DNA from: an uncultured Methylocystaceae bacterium
Lineage (GTDB): Bacteria > Pseudomonadota > Alphaproteobacteria > Rhizobiales > Beijerinckiaceae
Assembly: GCA_937870755.1 (NCBI GenBank)
Contig: CALMZV010000126.1
Coordinates: forward strand, 1 to 36,982
DNA: 36,982 bases
Direction: 5' to 3'
A model generated the notes under the pieces. That model did no database searches, was not told the origin of the DNA, and saw only the letters and a program-made list of their open reading frames with translations. Each line of letters opens with the position of its first letter. Within the stretch, counting starts at the first letter, position 1. Shown piece after piece: positions 25,210 through 32,867 of the stretch. The position numbers were made by a program, and so were the translations under genes.

Positions 25210-27015
25210 ATGCATGGCGCGGCCCCACTCCATCTCGACGGTCCGCTCGTCTTTTTCGGCGGGCCCTATTCCAATCTCCAGGCGCTGGACGCGCTGCTGG
25301 CGGCGGCGCGCGCCGAGGGCGTCGATCCCGCGTCCGTCGTCTCGACCGGCGATCTCGTGGCCTATTGCGCCGATCCGCGCGCGGTGGTGGCGCGCATCCG
25401 CGCGGCGGGCGTGCGGTTCGTGCGCGGCAATTGCGAGGACCAGCTCGCGCGCGACGCGGCCGATTGCGGCTGCGGTTTCGCTCCGGGCGGCGCCTGCGAC
25501 CGGCTCGCCGCCGGTTGGTACGCCCATGCGCGCGCGCAACTCGGCGCGGACGAACGCGCCTTTCTCGGCGCCGCGCCCGCCCGTCTCGATCTCGTCGTCA
25601 ATGGCGTGCGGATCGCCGTCGTCCACGGCGCCGCGGCCCAGACCAACCGCTTCATCTTCGCCTCCACGCCCGCGCGCGTGAAGCAGCTGGAATTCGACGC
25701 GCTCGGCGCCGATGTGATCGTGGCCGGCCACAGCGGCCTGCCGTTCACCCAGGCGGTGGGCGCCGGTCTCTGGCACAATCCCGGCGCGCTCGGCATGCCC
25801 GCCAACGAAGGCGCGCCGCGCGTATGGTACTCGCTCGTGCGCGCGGGCGCGCGGCTCGGCGAGATCGCGATCGAACATCGCGCGCTCGACTACGATTACG
25901 CCGCCGCGGCCGCCGCCATGCGCCGGGCGGGCCTCGCGGAGGATTACGCGCGCGCGCTCGAGACCGGGCTCTGGCCCGGTTGCGACGCGCTGCCGAAGGC
26001 GGAGGCGCGCGCGCAGGGAGCGCCGCTGGCGCCCGCGCCCGTTGTCTACGCGCGCCGCCAGTCCGCGCCCGCGCCGTGTCCGGCGCGCCTGCCCTCGGAC
26101 AAGTTCCGCGACCCCGAAACCACGCGCGACGGCGCAGCGCGCGGGCGCGTCGCGCTCGAACGACTCGACACGCTCTGGATCAACACCGGCACGCTCTGCA
26201 ACCTGAGTTGCGCGACCTGCTACATCGAATCCTCGCCGCGCAACGATCGCCTCGCCTATATCTCGGCGCGCGAGGTCGCCGATTATCTCGACGAGATCGC
26301 GCGGCTTAAATGGCCGACGCGCACCATCGGCTTCACCGGCGGCGAGCCGTTCCTCAACCGCGACATGCTCGCGATGCTGGAAGATGCGCTGGCGCGCGGC
26401 CACGAGGCTCTCGTGCTCACCAACGCGATGAAGCCCATGCGCCGCCATGCGCGCGCCCTCGTGCGGCTGAAGCTAACATACGGCGACCGCCTGTCGCTGC
26501 GCGTCTCGCTCGACCATTACGCGCGCGATCTGCACGAGATGGAGCGCGGCCGCGATACATTCGCGCCCGCCCTCGAGGGGCTCGATTTTCTTGCGCGCGA
26601 GGGGTTTCGCATCAGCGTGGCGGGCAGGCTGCTTTCGGGCGAGCCGGAACCGGTCGCGCGCGCGGGTTACGCCGCGCTGTTCGCCGGGCGCGGCCTCGGT
26701 CTCGACGCGTTCTCGCCGGCCGATCTCGTCCTGTTTCCGGAGATGGACGCCGGCGCCGACGCCCCCGAGATCACCGAAGACTGCTGGCGCATTCTCGGCC
26801 GCGCGAAATCGGACGTCATGTGTTCGTCGGCGCGAATGGTGGTCAAACGCAAGGGCGCTGCGCGGCCGAGCGTCGTCGCCTGCACGCTGCTGCCCTACGA
26901 TCCGCAATTCGAACTCGGCGCGACGCTGGCCGAAAGCGCGGGCGAGGTGCGGCTCAATCATCCCCATTGCGCCACGTTCTGCGTGCTGGGCGCGGCGTCC
27001 TGCTCCGGCGGCTGA
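25210..27015 (+). CDS. fusion of degenerate metallophosphoesterase domain and radical SAM domain
   Basis: A 601-residue two-part protein. Residues ~11-225 have the fold pattern of a calcineurin-type phosphoesterase, but ligand motifs have changed: D-x-H-G-N is FGGPYSNLQAL (16-26), GD is kept in VVSTGDLVAYC (47-48), GNHD is GNCED (73-77), H139 in VVHG is kept, and GHxH is GHSG (173-176). A Pro/Ala-rich linker (~255-300) leads to a radical SAM core: CNLSCATC (Cys330, 334, 337), GFTGGEP (374-380), then a C-terminal part with Cys558, Cys587, Cys591 and Cys598 that may bind a second cluster. The ATG at 25210 has AAGGG 5 bases upstream. Function unknown; a peptide or small-molecule modification is inferred from the radical SAM half. 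Confidence 0.85.
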   Translation: MHGAAPLHLDGPLVFFGGPYSNLQALDALLAAARAEGVDPASVVSTGDLVAYCADPRAVVARIRAAGVRFVRGNCEDQLARDAADCGCGFAPGGACDRLAAGWYAHARAQLGADERAFLGAAPARLDLVVNGVRIAVVHGAAAQTNRFIFASTPARVKQLEFDALGADVIVAGHSGLPFTQAVGAGLWHNPGALGMPANEGAPRVWYSLVRAGARLGEIAIEHRALDYDYAAAAAAMRRAGLAEDYARALETGLWPGCDALPKAEARAQGAPLAPAPVVYARRQSAPAPCPARLPSDKFRDPETTRDGAARGRVALERLDTLWINTGTLCNLSCATCYIESSPRNDRLAYISAREVADYLDEIARLKWPTRTIGFTGGEPFLNRDMLAMLEDALARGHEALVLTNAMKPMRRHARALVRLKLTYGDRLSLRVSLDHYARDLHEMERGRDTFAPALEGLDFLAREGFRISVAGRLLSGEPEPVARAGYAALFAGRGLGLDAFSPADLVLFPEMDAGADAPEITEDCWRILGRAKSDVMCSSARMVVKRKGAARPSVVACTLLPYDPQFELGATLAESAGEVRLNHPHCATFCVLGAASCSGG

Positions 27016-27071
27016 CCGCTTGCCACGCGCCGCGCCCCGGCCGACAATGCATGCGGAAAGGGGAGACGTTC

Positions 27072-27200
27072 ATGCGTGGTCTGAAGCTTGCGGCGGCCGT
27101 TCTGTGTTTGTGTTCGGCGCTGGCCGCGTGCGACAAGTGCGGCGACCCGGTGAAGTTCAACATTCCGGGCGCCTGCGCGGACGACCGCGGAGCGAAATGA
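27072..27200 (+). CDS. small lipoprotein with three mature-part cysteines (42 residues)
   Basis: Short gene starting 56 bases after the radical SAM gene, with GGGGAG well placed before the ATG. The product begins MRGLKLAAAVLCLCSALAAC, a lipoprotein signal whose lipobox (ALAAC) gives the lipidated Cys20. The mature part is only 23 residues (CDKCGDPVKFNIPGAC plus a charged tail) with Cys20, Cys23 and Cys35. Small lipoproteins with a CDKCG-like start occur widely in rhizobia with no known role. The position directly after a radical SAM enzyme makes it a conceivable but unproven substrate. Its stop overlaps the next tiny frame. Confidence 0.65.
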   Translation: MRGLKLAAAVLCLCSALAACDKCGDPVKFNIPGACADDRGAK

Positions 27201-27271
27201 CGGGCCTCGCGCGCGAGGCCGAACGAGCGCGGCGACAGACCGCGAAGGATTGGGAGAAACATAGAGAATGA
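27197..27271 (+). CDS. possible 24-residue overlapping ORF
   Basis: ATG at 27197 overlaps the lipoprotein stop (ATGA) and the TGA at 27269-27271 overlaps the ATG of the NUDIX gene (ATGA at 27268). The encoded peptide is short and charged (MTGLAREAERARRQTAKDW...). Double stop-start overlap hints at translational coupling through the whole group, but a peptide this small could simply be a reinitiation bridge. I do not recognise it. Confidence 0.3.
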   Translation: MTGLAREAERARRQTAKDWEKHRE

Positions 27272-28041
27272 ATGCGCCCGTTCCGGCACGGCCGGCTTCC
27301 ACCATCATGCTCCTGCGCGACGGCGACGAGGGCATGGAGGTCTTCATGGTGGTGCGCCACCATCAGATTGATTTCGCGTCCGGGGCGCTGGTGTTTCCCG
27401 GCGGCAGCATCGAACCCGACGATCACGCCATCGCCGCCGATCCCGCGCTGTATCGCAATGTCGAGGGTCTCGACGATGTGACGCGCGCGGTGCGCATCGC
27501 CGCCGTGCGCGAGACGCACGAGGAATGCGGCGTGCTGCTGGCGCGCCCGCGCGGCGGCGACAGGCTCGCGGAGCCCGACGCCTGCGACGCGATCGCCAGA
27601 CGCGTCGCCGGCGGCGTCTCGTTCCGCCAGGCCGTGTCGGAGGCGGGGCTGGAGCTTGCGCTCGACCAGCTCACGCCGTTCGCGCACTGGATCACGCCCA
27701 CCTTCATGCCCAAACGGTTCGACACCTATTTCTTCGTCGTCGCCGCGCCGGCGGATCAACTCGCCCGGCACGACGGATCGGAATCGGTGGACTCGACCTG
27801 GATCAATCCGCAGCGCGCGCTGTTGGACGCGAAGGCCGGCAAATACACGATCATCTTTCCCACGCGGCTCAATCTGGAACTGCTGGCCAGACAGAATGCG
27901 GTCGAGGCCGCGATCGTGGCCGCGCGCGCGCGCCGCATCGTGACGGTGGAGCCGGTTCCCGCGAAAATGCCGGACGGCGGCCGCGCGCTGAAAATTCCGG
28001 TCGAGGCGGGCTACGGCGGCGACGTGTTCGCGGCCGAATAA
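27268..28041 (+). CDS. NUDIX hydrolase (NUDT19/CoA pyrophosphatase-like)
   Basis: Nucleotide-diphosphate hydrolase of 257 residues. The NUDIX box is split by a ~30-residue insertion: FPGGSIEPDD (43-52) then RETHEECGVLL (81-91), retaining the metal-binding REx2EE. That arrangement is known from the NUDT19-type branch, whose members act on CoA and its derivatives, so a CoA/acyl-CoA pyrophosphatase activity is the leading guess. Residues ~135-165 (HWITPTFMPKRFDTYFFVVAAP) are typical of the same branch. It is coupled by ATGA overlap to the tiny frame upstream and ends just before a bidirectional terminator. Confidence 0.82.
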   Translation: MNAPVPARPASTIMLLRDGDEGMEVFMVVRHHQIDFASGALVFPGGSIEPDDHAIAADPALYRNVEGLDDVTRAVRIAAVRETHEECGVLLARPRGGDRLAEPDACDAIARRVAGGVSFRQAVSEAGLELALDQLTPFAHWITPTFMPKRFDTYFFVVAAPADQLARHDGSESVDSTWINPQRALLDAKAGKYTIIFPTRLNLELLARQNAVEAAIVAARARRIVTVEPVPAKMPDGGRALKIPVEAGYGGDVFAAE

Positions 28042-28042
28042 A

Positions 28043-28071
28043 GAAACGCGCGGGTCCGACCCGCGCGTTTC
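28043..28071. terminator. bidirectional terminator between NUDIX and universal stress genes
   Basis: GAAACGCGCGGGT (28043-28055) and ACCCGCGCGTTTC (28059-28071) form a perfect 13-bp stem with a 3-base loop, between the convergent stops at 28041 and 28095. In the minus direction the stem is followed by TTTATT, giving a T-rich tail for the stress-protein transcript. Confidence 0.8.
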
Positions 28072-28094
28072 CTTCATCCGTTCCGGCGAGAATT

Positions 28095-28919
28095 TCAGTG
28101 CGCCATGAAGATCGGCAGCGTCATCGTTTGCAGAATGGTGCGCGTGGCCCCGCCGAGCACGAATTCGCGCAGGCGCGAGTGGCCGTAGCCGCCCATCACG
28201 AGCATGTCCGCGCTTTCGTCGGCCGCGTAAGACAACAGCAGCGCGCCGACATCCTCGCCCTTGGGCAGCATTTTCAGTTCGGCGGAAACGCCGTGGCGGG
28301 CCAGATGGCGCGTCACGTCCACGCCGGGCAGGTCCGCGGCCGAGCGCCCGCCCGTCATGGTGACGACTTCCACCACGCCGGCGCGCTTCAGCAGCGGCAT
28401 GGCGCAACCGAGCGCGCGCGCGGCCGCCGCGCCTCCGTCCCACGCCACGATGATCTTACCGAGCCTGGCAGGCCCCTTCTGGATGAACGGCAGGATGATC
28501 GTCGCCCGGCCGGAATGGAACAGCACGCTTTCCACCAGCGCCGGATCGCCCCGGCCGGTATCGGCGTTCGGCTGCAGCACGATCGTCAGATCGTAATGGC
28601 GCGCGAGACGGGCGACCGCCTCGGCCGCGGCGCTCGGCGCGGCCTCGATCTTGACGAGTTGCACGCCGTCCGGTTTCGGCGCGGCCCTGGCGAATTTATC
28701 GTAGGCCTGCTCGATCTCGCGCGTCGCCGCCGCCTGCACGCTCTGCACCAGATCGAACGGATATTCGCCGAGAAAGGCGGGGGCCGGCGGCATTTTCGCG
28801 ATGACGCCGCACACGGTCAGATGGGCGTCGAACGCGGCGGCGAGCGAATGAGCATACGCGCCCAGCGTGTCCGCGGCTTCGGCGCTTTCGAGCACCACCA
28901 GAAGATCTTTCACGCTCAT
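28095..28919 (-). CDS. universal stress protein, tandem UspA domains
   Basis: Cytoplasmic stress protein of 274 residues made of two UspA-type units. The first (about 4-145, starting KDLLVVLESAEAADTL) has lost the nucleotide motif, while the second (about 155-274, LGKIIVAWDGGAAAARAL...) ends with the ATP-binding GGYGHSRLREFVLGGATRTIL. The start at 28919 is fixed by GGAGG 6 bases upstream; an ATG at 28931 would lie upstream of that site. An FNR/FixK-like box 57 bases upstream suggests induction under low oxygen, as known for many rhizobial usp genes. Confidence 0.9.
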   Translation of the reverse strand: MSVKDLLVVLESAEAADTLGAYAHSLAAAFDAHLTVCGVIAKMPPAPAFLGEYPFDLVQSVQAAATREIEQAYDKFARAAPKPDGVQLVKIEAAPSAAAEAVARLARHYDLTIVLQPNADTGRGDPALVESVLFHSGRATIILPFIQKGPARLGKIIVAWDGGAAAARALGCAMPLLKRAGVVEVVTMTGGRSAADLPGVDVTRHLARHGVSAELKMLPKGEDVGALLLSYAADESADMLVMGGYGHSRLREFVLGGATRTILQTMTLPIFMAH

Positions 28920-28975
28920 CCGTCCCTCCAACTCAATTGATGGTCACATGCTGGTCCAATTTCGCAACCTCGGCC

Positions 28976-28989
28976 TTGTTCATGATCAA
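28976..28989. promoter_or_regulatory. FNR/FixK-like box upstream of the universal stress gene
   Basis: TTGTTCATGATCAA matches the FNR/FixK consensus TTGAT-4 bases-ATCAA at 9 of 10 defined positions. It lies 57 bases before the start codon, a position fitting an activator site. A 16-codon ORF overlaps it on the minus strand but is probably chance. Confidence 0.55.
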
Positions 28990-29217
28990 ACAGGCTTGAG
29001 GGAAAGCCAGCGCGCGCGCTGCGCATGATAGGACAGGATCGCCGCCGATAGAACATCGCGCCGGAAGTCTTAATGCGCATTCGCGAATTTCCGCATTTCT
29101 CCGGAACCCGGCTCTTACCCTGCGCACGAAGATCGCGGCGGACGGCGCGAACCGTTAACCGCGTGGCGAAGGGCTCGACGGATGCTGCTCGCGTAAGAAT
29201 AATCGCGGAGCAGGGCC

Positions 29218-29427
29218 GTGGGACAGGCGGAATTTCACAAGAAGAGGCGGGCGATCTTCGCCGAGGGCGCGCCGTTGCGCCGGCGGGACTATCTCGACGC
29301 CATCGCCTGGAACAAGGCCCATCCGGACGCCGAACGGCTCGTGCGCCTGGCGCAGGAGATGCGCGCGGCCCATGTGGCCGGTCTCGACGTGCAGCAGCAA
29401 CTGGCCGCCGCGCAACAGGTCGCCTGA
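29218..29427 (+). CDS. small hypothetical protein (69 residues)
   Basis: Not recognised. A GTG start at 29218 has GGAG 7 bases upstream. The product is hydrophilic and probably helical, MGQAEFHKKRRAIFAEGAP then LRRRDYLDAIAWNKAHPDAERLVRLAQEMRAAHVAGLD and a Gln/Ala tail, with no signal peptide or membrane segment. It converges on the DUF6481 gene with 10 bases between stops. The 298-base stretch upstream (28920-29217) holds the leader and FNR box of the stress gene and shows no further gene. Confidence 0.5.
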   Translation: MGQAEFHKKRRAIFAEGAPLRRRDYLDAIAWNKAHPDAERLVRLAQEMRAAHVAGLDVQQQLAAAQQVA

Positions 29428-29437
29428 GCGGCGACCC

Positions 29438-29881
29438 TCACCACATGCGTTCGAGCTGGGCCTTGCGTTCGGCCTTGCGCGCCTTGCGGGCGGCGTAGCG
29501 CGCGTCGCGCTCGGCCTTCTTTTCAGCGTCCATCAGCGCCTTCAGCTGCGCTTCCTCGGCCTTGCGGGCGGCCGCGGCGGCCTCCTCGACCTTGCGCGCT
29601 TCTTCGGCGGCCAGACGCTCGGCTTCCGCGCGGGCGAGGCGCTCGGCCTCCTCCAGCGCGCGCCGGGCGGCGAGTTCGGCTTCCTTGCGGGCGCGTTCGG
29701 CGGCCCTGACAGCCTCGCGCTCGCGGCGCGCCTCGACGATCTTGCGACGCTCCTCCTGCCGGGCGACCACGGTGGGATCGTCCTCGGCGGGACGGTTCTG
29801 AAACTTTTCGATGAGAGCCTTGCGGGCTTCGGCGGCGGCCTGTTGGCGATCCTGAAAACGTGACCCGTTGAATGAGCGCAT
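29438..29881 (-). CDS. DUF6481 family coiled-coil protein
   Basis: A 147-residue, highly charged Ala/Glu/Arg/Lys-rich protein matching the alphaproteobacterial DUF6481 family by its start MRSFNGSRFQDRQQAAAEARKALIEKFQNRPAEDDP and its long uninterrupted heptad-like helix (about 45-140). No catalytic motif exists. The family function is not known; composition suggests a single long coiled coil that might bind RNA or ribosomes through its basic C-terminus (KKAERDARYAARKARKAER). The ribosome site is weak, and a nested hairpin lies 76 bases upstream in the probable leader. Confidence 0.8.
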   Translation of the reverse strand: MRSFNGSRFQDRQQAAAEARKALIEKFQNRPAEDDPTVVARQEERRKIVEARREREAVRAAERARKEAELAARRALEEAERLARAEAERLAAEEARKVEEAAAAARKAEEAQLKALMDAEKKAERDARYAARKARKAERKAQLERMW

Positions 29882-29957
29882 GGACGTCCGGTTGCGAGTG
29901 TCGGGTTGAGGCACGCCCCCGGGGCGCGTGGCGCCTTGCCGGAAACATGCAGCTGAA

Positions 29958-30009
29958 TCAGAGAGGTCTTGCGGGTCGCTTCGCGCGGAAGAACCCACCG
30001 CCCCTCTGA
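29958..30009 (-). promoter_or_regulatory. nested hairpin upstream of DUF6481 gene
   Basis: Three nested stems: TCAGAGAGG (29958-29966) with CCCCTCTGA (30001-30009), one mismatch; GGGT (29973-29976) with ACCC (29993-29996); and CTTC (29979-29982) with GAAG (29988-29991) closing a GCGCG loop. It lies in the 292-base gap between the divergent DUF6481 and RraA-like genes, in the likely leader of the former. Could be a cis-regulatory RNA or simply structured DNA. Confidence 0.35.
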
Positions 30010-30173
30010 TCGTGGTCCATGCCAGAACCGCGCCCGGCGCGCAACCGCCGGCAGCGCATGGCCGCCTTGCATTGCAGCATTGCGCGGCGCGGGCGCCGGC
30101 GGGCCGAGCGCCCCCGGACCGTTTCCACTTTGCGCAAAAACGCTTTAATCGCCCCCGGACAGGAGGTGGTTCG

Positions 30174-30902
30174 ATGGATGCGCCTGAAGATTTTGGACTG
30201 GACCCTGCGGCGCGCGCCGCGCTCGAAAGCGTCTCGACCGCGACGATCACCACCGTTCTTCTGAAGGAGGGGCTGCGCAACGTATGGATGCGCGGGCCGC
30301 GCCCGCTGCGCCTCGGCCAGAAGCGCGTGGCCGGCCCGGCGTTCACCCTGCGGTTCGTGCCCGCGCGCGAGGATCTGGCCACGCCCGCGTCCTGGGCCTC
30401 GCCCATCTCCACGCGCGCCGCCATCGAGGCCATGCCCGAAGGCGCCGTCGCGGTCATCGATACGATGGGCGTGACCGACGCCGGCGTGTTCGGCGACCTT
30501 CTGTGCGCGCGCATGGCCATGCGCCATGTGGCGGCGCTCGTCACCGACGGCGTGCTGCGCGACGCGGTCGGCGTGGATCAGACGGGCCTGCCGGTGTGGA
30601 GCGCGGGCGTCGCCGCCCCGCCGTCGGTCGCCGGCCTCACCTTCGTCGGCTGGAACGAGCCGGTCGGCTGCGGCGGCGTCGCCGTGTTTCCCAACGATGT
30701 CGTGGTCGCCGACGGCGACGGCGCCGTGGTCGTGCCGCGCGCGCTGCTGCCCAGGGTGCTCGCCGAGGCGCCGGAACAGGAGCGCATGGAGGCATGGATC
30801 ATGCGCGAGATCGGACGCGGCGTTCCGCTGCCGGGGCTTTATCCGATGAACGAGGCGACGAGGGCGCGCTACGCGGCGCAGGCGAAGGACGACAGATCGT
30901 GA
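30174..30902 (+). CDS. RraA-like protein (HMG/CHA aldolase fold)
   Basis: A 242-residue member of the RraA/4-hydroxy-4-methyl-2-oxoglutarate aldolase family. The core shows STATITTVLLKEGLRNVWMRG, RVAGPAFTLRFVPAR, GAVAVIDTMG, FGDLLCARMAMRHVAALVTDGVLRD (with the G-x-x-R-D motif binding the substrate and Mg) and VVADGDGAVVVPRAL. Longer than the RNase E inhibitor RraA (about 160 residues) and next to a DapA-like gene, it is more likely a metabolic lyase or decarboxylase/dehydratase than an RNase regulator. AGGAGGTGG gives a strong ribosome site. The stop overlaps the next start (GTGA). Confidence 0.83.
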   Translation: MDAPEDFGLDPAARAALESVSTATITTVLLKEGLRNVWMRGPRPLRLGQKRVAGPAFTLRFVPAREDLATPASWASPISTRAAIEAMPEGAVAVIDTMGVTDAGVFGDLLCARMAMRHVAALVTDGVLRDAVGVDQTGLPVWSAGVAAPPSVAGLTFVGWNEPVGCGGVAVFPNDVVVADGDGAVVVPRALLPRVLAEAPEQERMEAWIMREIGRGVPLPGLYPMNEATRARYAAQAKDDRS

Positions 30903-31834
30903 GCCGCCTGGACGCGACCGCGCGCGGCGTTTTCCCCATCGCGCCCACGCCGTTTGCGCCCGACGGGGTCATCGATTGGACGAGCCTCGAACGGCTGTTC
31001 GACTTCTACATGCGCATCGGCGTCGACGGCGCGACCATTCTGGGCGTGATGGGCGAGGCGCCGAAACTGGAGAGCGCGGAATCCGTCGCCATCGTGCGCC
31101 GCGCCGTCGCGCGCATGAGCGGCAAGCCGATCGTCGTCGGCGTGTCGGCGCCGGGATTTGCGGCGATGCGTGCGCTGGCGCGCGAGGCGATGGAGGCGGG
31201 CGCGAGCGGCGTGATGATCGCGCCGCCGAACACGCTGCGCACCGACGACCAGATCGTGACCTATTATGCGCAGGCCGCCGAGGCCATCGGCGCCGACGTT
31301 CCCTTCGTCGTGCAGGACTATCCGCTCGTCACAAATGTCACGATGACGGCGAGCGTCATTCGCCGGATCGCGACCGACAACGCCGGCTGCGTGATGCTCA
31401 AACACGAGGACTGGCCGGGACTGGAGAAGATTTCGACGCTGCGCGCGTGGCAGAAGGAAGGCGCGCTCAAGCCGTTGTCAATTCTGGTCGCCAACGGCGG
31501 GCTGTTTCTCGATTTCGAGATGGAGCGCGGCGCCGACGGCTCCAACACCGGCTATGCTTTCCCGGAAATGCTGATGGACGTGGTGCGCTGGTCGTTGCAG
31601 GGCGAACGCGACCGCGCGCACGATCTGTTCGATGCGCATCTGCCGCTGCTGCGCTACGAACAGCAACCGGGCGTCGGACTGGCCGTGCGCAAATATGTGC
31701 TGATGCGCCGCGGCGTTCTGGCGGACGACGCGCAACGCAAACCCGGCGCCGCGCTCGGCGCGACCGCGCGCGCCGAGGTCGACTATCTGCTTGCGCGCCT
31801 CGCGCGATTCGATCCGCGCGCGCGCGGCGTATAG
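30899..31834 (+). CDS. dihydrodipicolinate synthase/KDG aldolase family lyase
   Basis: Class I aldolase or dehydratase of the DapA superfamily, 311 residues, predicted to act on a 2-keto acid. The Schiff-base lysine is Lys168 (CVMLKHEDWPG), the catalytic tyrosine Tyr141 (VVQDYPL), and the loop GVMGEAPKLE (49-58) corresponds to the GxxGE motif. It starts with GTG at 30899 overlapping the stop of the RraA-like gene, a translationally coupled pair. It is not the lysine-pathway DapA, because the YNxP motif is replaced by DYPL. Substrates such as 2-keto-3-deoxy sugar acids or related hydroxy-keto acids are likely. Confidence 0.83.
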   Translation: MSRLDATARGVFPIAPTPFAPDGVIDWTSLERLFDFYMRIGVDGATILGVMGEAPKLESAESVAIVRRAVARMSGKPIVVGVSAPGFAAMRALAREAMEAGASGVMIAPPNTLRTDDQIVTYYAQAAEAIGADVPFVVQDYPLVTNVTMTASVIRRIATDNAGCVMLKHEDWPGLEKISTLRAWQKEGALKPLSILVANGGLFLDFEMERGADGSNTGYAFPEMLMDVVRWSLQGERDRAHDLFDAHLPLLRYEQQPGVGLAVRKYVLMRRGVLADDAQRKPGAALGATARAEVDYLLARLARFDPRARGV

Positions 31835-31922
31835 ATGTGAACCTTTCGCGGCGTCCCGAATTTCATTGACAGGGTTTCGCCCGAGCTTTCTCCTGTGCCC
31901 GCTGCAAGCATGGGAGGAGCAT

Positions 31923-32867
31923 ATGGTTGGGTTGTCCTGGCGCCTTGTCGCGCCCCTCTGTCTCGCCTTCGCAACGCCCGCCTTCGCGCAGGACGCCTCG
32001 TCCTGGTGCAAGTCGAAGTTCGGGCCCGACGACCAGATCGGCGCGGCCAACAATCTGTCGCCCGCCGCGACGCTCGAAGCCGCCAAACTCATCAAGACCG
32101 GCAAGACCTATTCGCTGGGCGTCGAGACGAATGCGAAATCGCCGGCCTATCCGCCGCGCGCCTTCTCCATCACCGTCGTGCAGCCGGGCCAGAGCGCCGG
32201 CGCCACCATCGGTCCGACGAAGACCAGTTACAACGACGACATCATCAATGGCTGGGTCGGCGTCGGCTCGCAGATCGACGGGCTCGGTCATGTCGGCATC
32301 GACAACGTCTATTACAATTGCAACAAGGCGGCGGATTTCGCCCAGACCGGCGGCCTGACGAAACTCGGCATCCACAACGTGCCGCCGATCGCCACGCGCG
32401 GCGTGGTGCTCGATTTCACCAACGGCGGACAGGCGCCGCTGGCCGCCGGCACGGCGATCAACAAGAAGGAAATCGACGAGGCCATGCAGCGCCAGGGCGT
32501 GCAGATCCGCAAGGGCGACGTCGTCCTGCTGCACACCGGTTATCTGCCGGTCGCCGACAAGGACCCCAAAGCATTCCTCGCCGGTGAGCCGGGCCTGGGC
32601 AAGGAGGGCGCAGAATATCTGGCGTCGAAGGATGTGGTCGCGGTCGGCGCCGATCAATGGGCGCTCGAGGTCATTCCGTTCGAAAAGGGCGTGGGCGCTT
32701 TCGAGGTGCACCAGATTCTGCTCGCCAAGAACGGCATCCACATTCTCGAAAACATGAACACCGCGCCGCTCGTCGCCGACAAGGCGTGGGAGTTCATGTT
32801 CGTGCTCGGGCCCTCGCGCATCACCGGCGCAGTGCAGGCGATCATCAATCCGATCGCGGTGCGCTGA
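31923..32867 (+). CDS. secreted putative cyclase (kynurenine formamidase-like)
   Basis: Metal-dependent hydrolase of the cyclase/formamidase family, 314 residues with a Sec signal (MVGLSWRLVAPLCLAFATPAFA, cleavage before QD), so periplasmic. In place of the HxGTHxDxPxH signature it has the variant GVGSQIDGLGHVG (113-125), retaining Asp119 and His123, a change shared by a branch of the family. Further typical segments are GVVLDFTNGG, KGDVVLLHTGYL and VVAVGADQWALE. GGAGGA is close to the ATG. It follows the DapA-like gene by 88 bases on the same strand and may supply a lactone- or amide-opening step outside the cytoplasm. Confidence 0.82.
   Translation: MVGLSWRLVAPLCLAFATPAFAQDASSWCKSKFGPDDQIGAANNLSPAATLEAAKLIKTGKTYSLGVETNAKSPAYPPRAFSITVVQPGQSAGATIGPTKTSYNDDIINGWVGVGSQIDGLGHVGIDNVYYNCNKAADFAQTGGLTKLGIHNVPPIATRGVVLDFTNGGQAPLAAGTAINKKEIDEAMQRQGVQIRKGDVVLLHTGYLPVADKDPKAFLAGEPGLGKEGAEYLASKDVVAVGADQWALEVIPFEKGVGAFEVHQILLAKNGIHILENMNTAPLVADKAWEFMFVLGPSRITGAVQAIINPIAVR

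Noticed and set aside
28933-28983. A 16-codon minus-strand ORF in the leader of the universal stress gene
   Set aside because: It overlaps the FNR-like box and lacks a ribosome site; too short to support.
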